NCBI GenBank assembly: GCA_035547695.1
Contig: DASZUK010000023.1
Coordinates: forward strand, 52,030 to 116,029
Length of the DNA stretch: 64,000 nucleotides
Origin: DASZUK01 sp035547695
GTDB taxonomy: Bacteria; Actinomycetota; Acidimicrobiia; Acidimicrobiales; RAAP-2
Reading direction: 5' to 3'
The notes under the pieces were generated by a model, which saw only the letters and a list, made by a program, of their open reading frames with translations, did not search any database and was not told the DNA's origin. Position numbers and translations under genes: made by a program. Shown one piece after another: positions 31,729 through 38,205 of the stretch. Position 1 is the first letter of the stretch. Every line of letters begins with the position of its first letter.

Positions 31729-31768
31729 GTCGGTGGTGGCCGGCCGGTAGGCCGGACGGTAGGCCGAC
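31724..31768. repeat. Repeated CGGTAGGYCGG at the amidase stop codon
   Basis: CGGTAGGTCGG, CGGTAGGCCGG and CGGTAGGCCGA follow each other with a short interruption. The first includes the stop TAG (31726-31728). Confidence 0.7.
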
Positions 31769-31773
31769 AGGCG

Positions 31774-32775
31774 TCAGCCGTCGAAGCGGGGAGCCACCTC
31801 GTCGGCGAACCGGCCCATCTGCGACAACAGGTCGGCGACGCCGACGTCGGGGCTGCCGTTGGCGAACCGGAGGGTGAAGTGGTCGACCCCGGCGGCCACG
31901 TAGGCGGCGACGTCCGCCGCCACGAGGTCCGGGGTGCCGACGAAGCGTGGCCGGCCGTCCGGCGCGGCGGGGACCGGTGGCGAGTACGAGAAATCGGCCG
32001 GAATGTCCGGGACCTCGTCCCAGGTGCCCATCCGGTAGTCGGCCGGCAGGGCGTCCAGGACGGCGGTGACGGCACAGCTATACGAGAAGGTGAACGGCCG
32101 GCCGTCCGGCCCGTCGTCGTGGTGGCCGGCCTCCTCCCGGTGGGCGAGGATGTCGCGGCGCCCCTCGGCGTAGCCCTCCGGGGTGGGGAACAGCGGGTGC
32201 CAGCCGTCGCCGCGGGTCGCCGCCCGGCGGCGGGCCCGGGGATTGTTGCCGCCGACCCACACCGGCACCGGCTCCGACGGGGTCGGCCCGAAGACGGCGT
32301 CGTCGAAGGTGACGTGGTCGCCGTGGTAGCCGACGGTCCCCGAACCGGCCCAGAGGGCCCGGAGGACGTCGAGGAACTCGTCGGTGACCGCCCCCCGGTT
32401 CCGGTGGTCGGCCCCCAGGATGTCGAACTCGCCGCGGAGGTACCCGACCCCGACGCCGAGCACCATGCGGCCGCCGGTGAGCCGGATGCCGGACGCCACC
32501 ATCTTCGCCACCAGGGCCGGGTGCCGGTACGGGCCGACCAGCACGTCGGTGCCGAACCGGAGCCGGGAGCCCTTGCCCATCCCGGCCAGGCAGGCCGCCA
32601 GTGGGTCCACCCAGTCCGGGTGGATCAGCCCGGCGGCGTAGTGCGGGACGACGACGTGGTCGCCGAACCAGACGTCGGCGAACCCCAGGTCCTCGCCGGC
32701 CTGTACGAGGTCGGTGAAGGCCGCCGGGTCGACGAACGGGCCGAAGCTCGGGATGACGTAGCCGAATGACGGCAT
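31774..32775 (-). CDS. Luciferase-like (F420/flavin-dependent) oxidoreductase
   Basis: 333-residue TIM-barrel protein of the bacterial luciferase-like family. Family segments are MPSFGYVIPSFG, DLGFADVWFGDHVVVP, GGRMVLGVGVGYLRGEFD and PVPVWVGGNNPRARRRAA. In actinobacteria such proteins usually use F420 and act in catabolism or secondary metabolism; the cofactor cannot be proven here. ATG 32775 shares a base with the SnoaL-like stop (TGATG), so it is the last gene of the three-gene minus-strand operon amidohydrolase-SnoaL-LLM. A second member of the family is at 35285. Confidence 0.88.
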   Translation of the reverse strand: MPSFGYVIPSFGPFVDPAAFTDLVQAGEDLGFADVWFGDHVVVPHYAAGLIHPDWVDPLAACLAGMGKGSRLRFGTDVLVGPYRHPALVAKMVASGIRLTGGRMVLGVGVGYLRGEFDILGADHRNRGAVTDEFLDVLRALWAGSGTVGYHGDHVTFDDAVFGPTPSEPVPVWVGGNNPRARRRAATRGDGWHPLFPTPEGYAEGRRDILAHREEAGHHDDGPDGRPFTFSYSCAVTAVLDALPADYRMGTWDEVPDIPADFSYSPPVPAAPDGRPRFVGTPDLVAADVAAYVAAGVDHFTLRFANGSPDVGVADLLSQMGRFADEVAPRFDG

Positions 32776-33230
32776 CAGCCGGGTTGGAGGACGGAGATGT
32801 CGCCGATGTTCATGTCCACGTCGAACACCCGTGCCGTCATCCGCCACCCGCCCGCCGTCCGGACCCACCGGTCGTGGTAGGTGCCCATGGTCTCGAACGT
32901 CCGGTCCCTCCGGTCGCCCGCCCCCCGGTGGAACGCCCGGACCTTCGTGTGCGAGACCGCCGTGTCCCCGTCCACGGTGATCTGGTAGTTGCCGAGGAGG
33001 TGTTGGGACGGCCCGCAGCCACCGAGGTTGTGGCGGAGGCTCCGTTCGATGATCAGTGGCAGGCCGGTGTCGCCGTAGCAGGTGGCATCGGCGAGGATGA
33101 CGTCGGCGAGGCCGTCCCAGTCACGGGCGTCGAAGAGCGCACCGATCCGGTTGAGGGCCTCCACGATGGCCAGCCAGTCCTCGTACCGCGGCGGGGTCAC
33201 CGGCGGCCCGGTGTCCGGCGGCGGGGTCAC
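32775..33230 (-). CDS. SnoaL-like / nuclear transport factor 2-like protein
   Basis: 151 residues of the alpha+beta cone fold: helix with IVEALNRIGALFDARDWDGL, ADVILADATCYGDTG, and beta strands with VSHTKVRAFHRG, ETMGTYHDRWVRTAGGWRM. Members include polyketide cyclases, dehydratases and dioxygenase small subunits. The start GTG 33230 overlaps the amidohydrolase stop; GTG 33200 repeats the same GTGACCCCGCCG and is equally possible, since the first ten residues (VTPPPDTGPP) are a duplication. Specific reaction unknown. Confidence 0.8.
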   Translation of the reverse strand: MTPPPDTGPPVTPPRYEDWLAIVEALNRIGALFDARDWDGLADVILADATCYGDTGLPLIIERSLRHNLGGCGPSQHLLGNYQITVDGDTAVSHTKVRAFHRGAGDRRDRTFETMGTYHDRWVRTAGGWRMTARVFDVDMNIGDISVLQPG

Positions 33231-33236
33231 CGGAGC
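33190..33236. repeat. Duplicated CGGCGGGGTCACCGG at the amidohydrolase/SnoaL junction
   Basis: Two copies, 30 bp apart, each contain GTGA on the minus strand. The downstream one is the real stop/start overlap and the upstream one gives an alternative SnoaL start. Confidence 0.7.
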
Positions 33237-34510
33237 ACGGTCCCGTCGAGCCCGTCGAGCCGGAGGAGGGCGGCGGCGTTGTCGTGGGCGACCAGCGCCG
33301 TCTCCCGGTCGGTGAGGCCGGCCCCGTCGAGGAAGTGCGCCGGGTCCTCGTGGCCCTCCGGATGGGGGTAGTCCGATCCGAGCAGCACCCGGTCGGCGCC
33401 GATGAGGTCGACCAGCCCACGGATGTCGTCGTCGTCGTCGGGCGCCACCGACACGTGCCGACGGAACACGTCGCTCGGCCGGTCCTCGACGGGCCCGCCC
33501 AGCCACTTGCCGTACATGCCGGTCCGCACCCCCTTGTCCATCACCCGCAACAGGTACGGCACCCAGGCCGATCCGTTCTCGACGCTCATCACCTGCAGCG
33601 TCGGATGACGACCGAACAGGTTGTGCAGCACCAGGGCCGCCAGGGTGTCCACGATGGCCCGCTCGAAGAAGGCCGCCCGCTGGAACGGCGACTGGGCGTT
33701 CGCCGGCGGGCGGGCCGGCTCCCCCCAGTGCACCGAGTAGAGCTGGCAGTAGCCGGAGTCGGCGCCGTGGAACCCGACCGGCACCCCGGCCTCGGCACAG
33801 CGGGCCCAGAACGGGTCGAAGTACGGGTCCGCCGGCGACCGGCCGGCGACCGGGCCGAACAGGACGGCCACCGCCCGGGCGCCGCGGTCGAGGACGGCAT
33901 CGAGCTCCCGGACCGCCTCGTCGAGGTCGATGAGGGTCAGCCAGGGGACGCCGAGGATCTGGTGGCGGTGGTCGAAGCCCCACTCGTCGTCCAGCCACCG
34001 GTTGAACGACCGGAGGTTGGCCACGCAGGCCGGCGGGTCGTCCCGGAGCTGCATCTCCACCCCCAGGCCCAGGCTGGGCCAGAGCAGGCAGGCCTCCACC
34101 CCGGCCGTGGCCATCCACTCCAGCCGGGCCTCCCGGCGGGCGAAGTGGGGGATCTGGCCCGGCGTCAGCAGATCGTCTTCGGGCAGCGGCTGGTACCGGC
34201 CGTCCTTGTCGAACCGCCACGCCCCCGGCCGGCCCATCCGATCGACCGGGGTCCGTTCCAGGTAGTAGAGCGGCCGGTTGCCGAAGTACGGCCGGCCGAT
34301 CCCGTCCGTGCCGCGCCGTATGTGGACGGCACGGTCGGCGAACCGGCGGTCGAGGTGGCGGGTGAAGGCGTCGTCGGGCTCGAAGTAGTGGTTGTCGGCG
34401 TCCACCACCCGGTAGCCGGCGGCGGGGCCGGTACCGCCGTGGCCGCCGGTGTCGCCGGTGTCGCCGGTCGTCCTGGCCGACCCGGTGCCGGCCGTCGTCG
34501 TGTCCACCAT
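33227..34510 (-). CDS. Metal-dependent amidohydrolase (amidohydrolase 2 family, ACMSD-like)
   Basis: 427 residues. The N-terminal metal motif reads VVDADNHYFEP, in place of the common D-x-H-x-H; later metal or catalytic segments are VGFHGADSG, MSVENGSAW and VLLGSDYPHPEG with its Asp. This matches the amidohydrolase-related proteins that sit beside luciferase-like oxidoreductases in actinobacteria, thought to act as decarboxylases or hydrolases. The first 40 residues are a Thr/Gly-rich stretch (TGDTGDTGGHGGTG). ATG 34510 follows AGGGGGA at a good distance. Confidence 0.85.
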   Translation of the reverse strand: MVDTTTAGTGSARTTGDTGDTGGHGGTGPAAGYRVVDADNHYFEPDDAFTRHLDRRFADRAVHIRRGTDGIGRPYFGNRPLYYLERTPVDRMGRPGAWRFDKDGRYQPLPEDDLLTPGQIPHFARREARLEWMATAGVEACLLWPSLGLGVEMQLRDDPPACVANLRSFNRWLDDEWGFDHRHQILGVPWLTLIDLDEAVRELDAVLDRGARAVAVLFGPVAGRSPADPYFDPFWARCAEAGVPVGFHGADSGYCQLYSVHWGEPARPPANAQSPFQRAAFFERAIVDTLAALVLHNLFGRHPTLQVMSVENGSAWVPYLLRVMDKGVRTGMYGKWLGGPVEDRPSDVFRRHVSVAPDDDDDIRGLVDLIGADRVLLGSDYPHPEGHEDPAHFLDGAGLTDRETALVAHDNAAALLRLDGLDGTVLR

Positions 34511-34555
34511 GTCGTCCCCCTGGAGCGGGCCCGGTGTCGGCCGGGCTTGCCGTCG

Positions 34556-34561
34556 ATCGTA
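34556..34561 (-). promoter_or_regulatory. Possible -10 box (TACGAT) for the amidohydrolase operon
   Basis: Minus-strand TACGAT 45 nt upstream of ATG 34510, within a region shared with the divergent lipocalin promoter. The -35 is not clear. Confidence 0.4.
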
Positions 34562-34567
34562 GCCGAG

Positions 34568-34600
34568 CCCGTCGACAAAGGATCGTGTACGGACTATCGT
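34568..34600 (+). promoter_or_regulatory. Promoter for the lipocalin-LLM operon
   Basis: TCGACA (34572-34577), 17-bp spacer, TATCGT (34595-34600). The 12-mer CCCGTCGACAAA at 34568-34579 is identical to the -35 region of the radical SAM gene promoter on the other strand (40492-40481). The leader is about 115 nt and carries a short open frame. Confidence 0.55.
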
Positions 34601-34644
34601 CTGGCCCGTACCGGGGGGAGCGGGGATCACGCCGGAGGGGGCCG

Positions 34645-34725
34645 ATGCCGGTCGAGAACGTCACGCATGTCGGGATCTGCGTCCCGGCCGGCGTCCGGCT
34701 GGAGCTGAGGGAGCTCCGGGGGTGA
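34645..34725 (+). pseudogene. Possible remnant of a VOC (glyoxalase/dioxygenase) protein or short leader ORF
   Basis: 26 codons beginning MPVENVTHVGICVPAG, which looks like the first strand of vicinal-oxygen-chelate proteins (typically ...V-x-H-V-G-I-x-V...), then VRLELRELRG and a TGA that overlaps the lipocalin GTG. AGGGGG precedes its ATG. It is too short to fold as a VOC domain, so it is either a truncated relic or a translated leader that couples to the next gene. Confidence 0.35.
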
Positions 34726-35288
34726 CCGGAGGCGACCGGTCGGCCGACGCCGACCAGCAGCGGCGACTGGTGGGGACGTACCGGGTGCTGTCGGTGGAGT
34801 CCACGGCGGAGGACGGAGAGGTGGACCGACCGTTCGGGGACCGGCCGGACGGCTACATCGCCTACACCCCCGAGGGCCGCTTCCTGGTGGTCCTCGCCCG
34901 CCGGGACCGGCCGCTGTTCGCCGACGGCGACATCCTGGGCGGTACCGACCAGGACCGGGCGGCGGCCTTCCTGTCCGCCAGCGCCTTCTGCGGCCGGGCG
35001 GAGGTCCGGGACGGAAAGCTGCTCCACATGCTGGAGGCGTCGACGTTCCAGAACTGGAAGGGCACCGTCCAGGTCCGTGAGTTCGAGGTCGCCGGCGACC
35101 ACCTCACCCTCCGGACCCCGGCCATCAAGATGAACGGGAAGCTCCGCACCAACGTGCTCCGGCTGGTCCGCGTGGCGGCGGACGAGCCCGGCGGTCCCGG
35201 CGAGCCCGGCGAACCCGGCGAACGCGGGGGACCCGGGGGACCCGCCGCCGGGAGGGCCGGCGCCGGCGGAGGGGGGCGGGACGGATGA
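34722..35288 (+). CDS. Lipocalin-like domain protein
   Basis: 188 residues. The first 145 fit the lipocalin-like family: LVGTYRVLSVES, DGYIAYTPEGRFLVVLA, then AFLSASAFCGRAEV and further strands up to LRTNVLRLVRV. These small barrels in fungi and bacteria bind or isomerise hydrophobic compounds. The C-terminal 40 residues are a Gly/Pro/Glu-rich low-complexity tail. GTG 34722 overlaps the preceding short ORF; its own end overlaps the LLM start (ATGA). No signal peptide. Confidence 0.75.
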   Translation: MTGGDRSADADQQRRLVGTYRVLSVESTAEDGEVDRPFGDRPDGYIAYTPEGRFLVVLARRDRPLFADGDILGGTDQDRAAAFLSASAFCGRAEVRDGKLLHMLEASTFQNWKGTVQVREFEVAGDHLTLRTPAIKMNGKLRTNVLRLVRVAADEPGGPGEPGEPGERGGPGGPAAGRAGAGGGGRDG

Positions 35289-36208
35289 AGCTCGGGCTGT
35301 CCATCGGCAACACCACGGTGGGGACGGCGGCGTACATGGTGTCGGTGTCCAGGGCGGCGGAGGAGCTCGGCTTCGACTCGGTGTGGGTCGCCGATCACGT
35401 GGTGTGGCCCGAGAGCTACGACACCCCGTACCCGTACGGCGGGGACGACGACAAGTACCCCGGCACCGTCGACACCCCGGCGGCCGAGGCGGTGACGTCG
35501 ATGACGTGGGTGTCGGCCCACACCAGCCGAGTGGCGGTGGGCTCGTTGGTCCTGGTGCTGCCGCAGCGGGAGCCGTGGCTGCTGGCCAAGCAGGTCGCCA
35601 CGCTGGACGCCATGAACGGCGGCCGGACCGTGCTGGGCGTCGGGGCGGGCTGGCTCCGGGAGGAGTTCGACGTCCTCCACGCCCCGTTCGACGACCGGGC
35701 GGACCGGATGGCCGAGATGGTGGCGCTCCTCCGGGCGGTGTGGACCGAGCACCCGGTGGCCTTCGGCGGCCGGTTCTGGCAGGCGCCCCCGGTGGGGGTG
35801 CTGCCGCACCCGGTGCAGCGGCCGGTGCCCATCTGGATCGGCGGCGACACCCCCGCCGCCCGGCGACGGGTGGCCGACTACGGCGACGGATGGGCGGCGT
35901 TCGGGCTGCCCCCGGAGGCGTACCGGGACGGGTGGGCGTCCATCACCCGGCGAGCGGCCGATCGGGGCAGGGACCCGGGGTCGCTGACGGCGATGCTGTG
36001 GGAACCGCTGTTGTTCGACCCGGCCGGCGACGCTGATCCGATGGTCCCCCTCCACGGCGGTGCCGGCGTCCTGGTCGACCGGCTGGCCGCCTACCGGGAC
36101 GCCGGCGTCGACCACTTCGTCATGTTCAACCTGGCACCGGCCGAGGCCATGGTGGACCAGCTTGCCGCCCTCGCCGAGGAGGTGCTGCCGGCGGTCCACG
36201 ACCTCTGA
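35285..36208 (+). CDS. Luciferase-like (F420-dependent type) oxidoreductase
   Basis: 307 residues. Segments GLSIGNTTVG, ELGFDSVWVADHVVWP, VATLDAMNGGRTVLGVGAG, WLREEFDVL and PVPIWIGGDTPAARRRVADY identify the luciferase-like TIM barrel, subgroup annotated as TIGR03619-type F420-dependent enzymes; I rely on recall for that subgroup. ATG 35285 is preceded by a GGAGGGGGG run and overlaps the lipocalin stop. Together with the divergent operon it makes a cluster with two such enzymes. Confidence 0.88.
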   Translation: MKLGLSIGNTTVGTAAYMVSVSRAAEELGFDSVWVADHVVWPESYDTPYPYGGDDDKYPGTVDTPAAEAVTSMTWVSAHTSRVAVGSLVLVLPQREPWLLAKQVATLDAMNGGRTVLGVGAGWLREEFDVLHAPFDDRADRMAEMVALLRAVWTEHPVAFGGRFWQAPPVGVLPHPVQRPVPIWIGGDTPAARRRVADYGDGWAAFGLPPEAYRDGWASITRRAADRGRDPGSLTAMLWEPLLFDPAGDADPMVPLHGGAGVLVDRLAAYRDAGVDHFVMFNLAPAEAMVDQLAALAEEVLPAVHDL

Positions 36209-36224
36209 CGGCCCCGCAGCGGCG

Positions 36225-36230
36225 TAACCT
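36225..36230 (+). promoter_or_regulatory. -10 box (TAACCT)
   Basis: TAACCT followed by 8 nt and GTG 36239; no ribosome-binding site in between. Confidence 0.45.
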
Positions 36231-36238
36231 TCCCGTCC

Positions 36239-36826
36239 GTGGCGACCTCTGCGGACCCGGCGGCCGACGCAGCCGAGGCGGCCGCCGCGGCCGGGCCGCC
36301 GGGTGACCCGGCCGGTCCGGCCGCCGCCGTGGCGGAACGGGACGGGCGGGAGCGTGCGGCGGGGTGGGCCGGCAACTACGTCAAGGGAGTGGTGACCACC
36401 CTGGTCATCATCGGGGCGGAGCGGCTGAGCGCGGAGCCGAAGGCGTCGAAGGCCACGGCCGCGGTGGTGCTGGGGGTCGTGGCCATGTGGCTGGCCCACC
36501 TGTTCGCCGACCTGGTCGCCGACTGGGTCCGCGGCGACCGGTTCTCGGTGCGGTTCGTGTGGTGGCGGGCCTGGAGCTCCTGGGCGGTGCTGGCGTCGGC
36601 GGTGCCGGCCACCGCGGTGATGCTGGCGGCCGGCGCCGGGGCCTGGTCGACGTCCTCCGGCCTGGCCGCCGCCACGTGGGTCGGGCTGGCCGGGCTGACG
36701 TTGATCGCGGTGTGGACGGCGATCTTCTCGCCCCGGGCCGTCCGGTTCCGGGTTGCGTACGCCGTCGGCATGGTGGTGGTCGGCTGGCTGATCGTCGGCC
36801 TGGAGGTGTGGGCCAAGTCGTTCTGA
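36239..36826 (+). CDS. Integral membrane protein of unknown function
   Basis: 195 residues. The first 40 residues are Ala/Pro/Asp-rich and soluble; from about residue 45 there are five hydrophobic segments (VVTTLVIIGA, AAVVLGVVAMWLAHLFADLVA, WAVLASAVPATAVMLAAGA, ATWVGLAGLTLIAVWTAIF, VAYAVGMVVVGWLIVGLEVW). No conserved polar motif stands out apart from ADLVADWVRGD. Start GTG from the -10 spacing. I do not recognise the family; it converges on the MFS gene. Confidence 0.65.
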   Translation: MATSADPAADAAEAAAAAGPPGDPAGPAAAVAERDGRERAAGWAGNYVKGVVTTLVIIGAERLSAEPKASKATAAVVLGVVAMWLAHLFADLVADWVRGDRFSVRFVWWRAWSSWAVLASAVPATAVMLAAGAGAWSTSSGLAAATWVGLAGLTLIAVWTAIFSPRAVRFRVAYAVGMVVVGWLIVGLEVWAKSF

Positions 36827-36854
36827 TCCCGCCCGGTCCCGCCGCCCGGCCCGT

Positions 36855-38174
36855 TCAGCGGGTGGTGGTGCGCTCCGCGCCGGTGAGGGCCCGCGGCGGG
36901 GTCCGGACCAGGACCGCGCCGGCCAGGGCCAGCACCCCGGACCCGAACAGGACCTGGCGGACGGCGGTCATGGTGCCCACCACCGGCCATTCCCGCGGAC
37001 CCAGCCCGGTGGCGATGGCCCCGGCGGCCAGGGCGGCGGCGCTCAGCCCCAGCCGGATGACGACGTGGAACACGGTGAGGGCCAGCCGCCGCTCGTCGGG
37101 CCCCAGGCTGGTCTGCAGGCAGGCCATCCCGACGGCCAGGGTCACCGCGGCCGACAGCCCGAAGAAGGCGGCGGCCACGAAGGCCATGGGCAGGCTGGGG
37201 GCCAGGGCGACCAGGACGAACAGGACCCCCTGGACGGCCACCCCGACCCGGACGGCGGCCAGGCCGTCGGCGGCCACCCTGGGCACCAGGACGGCGCCGG
37301 CGCAGGCGCCGAGGCCGAACACCGCGATGAGCAGGCCGAAGCCGGCGGTGGTGCCCCCGGCGAGCTGCCGGATGAACGGCAGGCCGAGGGTGAACAGGCT
37401 GCCGATGCCGGCCGCCGCCGTCACCGCGGCCGGCAGCAGCCAGCGGACCAGGGGGATGCGGAGGGCCGCGGTGAACGACCCCCGGGCGGTGGGGGCGACC
37501 GGTCCGGGGTAGGGGTCCCGGTCGGTGGCCGGCGGGACCGCCAGATGGGCGGGCGCCGACCCCGCCGCCGACCCCGCCGCCGGCGCCGGGGCGGCCCCGA
37601 TGGCCTTGATCCGCCAGACGAAGGCGAACGAGGCGGCGAAGCTGGCCGCGTCGACCAGGAACGGGGCCACGAAATGGCCGCCCAGCATGCCGCCCCCGGC
37701 GGCGGCGTTGATGCCGGCGAACAGGGCCGCGCCGAGGGGGATGGCGCCGTAGGACGAGAACAGCAGCAGGCTGTTGGCCGACCCGAGCTGCTTCTTGTCC
37801 ACCAGGTCCGGCACCGACGCGTCACGGGCCGGCAGGAAGATGATGCTGGCCGCCTCCGTCAGGAAGGCCCACAGGTACACCCAGGCCAGCGATCCCACCA
37901 GCGGGACGATGGCCACCATGACCGCCCGGGCGGCGTCCATGGCCAGCATGGTCCGCCGCCGGTCCCACCGCAGGGCCACCCGGGTGGCGATCGGGGCGGC
38001 CACCAGCCCGGGGGCCAGCCGGAGGACGAAGATGCCGCTGGCCGCCGCCGGCGACCCCGACAGCCGGAGGGCCAGGGCCAGCAGGGCGACGGTCCCGGTC
38101 CAGTCACCGAGCGACGACAGGCCCTGGCCGACGAACAGCCGCCGGAAGTCCCGGTGCTGCCAGAGCGCTCCCAT
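36855..38174 (-). CDS. MFS transporter, drug/effector exporter type
   Basis: 439 residues with about 12 helices. The N-terminus WQHRDFRRLFVGQGLSSLGDW and the loop RVALRWDRRRTMLAMDAARA are those of the MFS_3 (enterobactin/macrolide exporter-like) subgroup. It lies 31 bp downstream of the radical SAM gene on the same strand and is probably co-transcribed, so it may move that enzyme's product or a related compound; that is inference. ATG 38174 is used. Confidence 0.85.
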   Translation of the reverse strand: MGALWQHRDFRRLFVGQGLSSLGDWTGTVALLALALRLSGSPAAASGIFVLRLAPGLVAAPIATRVALRWDRRRTMLAMDAARAVMVAIVPLVGSLAWVYLWAFLTEAASIIFLPARDASVPDLVDKKQLGSANSLLLFSSYGAIPLGAALFAGINAAAGGGMLGGHFVAPFLVDAASFAASFAFVWRIKAIGAAPAPAAGSAAGSAPAHLAVPPATDRDPYPGPVAPTARGSFTAALRIPLVRWLLPAAVTAAAGIGSLFTLGLPFIRQLAGGTTAGFGLLIAVFGLGACAGAVLVPRVAADGLAAVRVGVAVQGVLFVLVALAPSLPMAFVAAAFFGLSAAVTLAVGMACLQTSLGPDERRLALTVFHVVIRLGLSAAALAAGAIATGLGPREWPVVGTMTAVRQVLFGSGVLALAGAVLVRTPPRALTGAERTTTR

Positions 38175-38205
38175 GTCGTCCCTCGCCGGCCAGCCGGTGG
38201 CCGGT

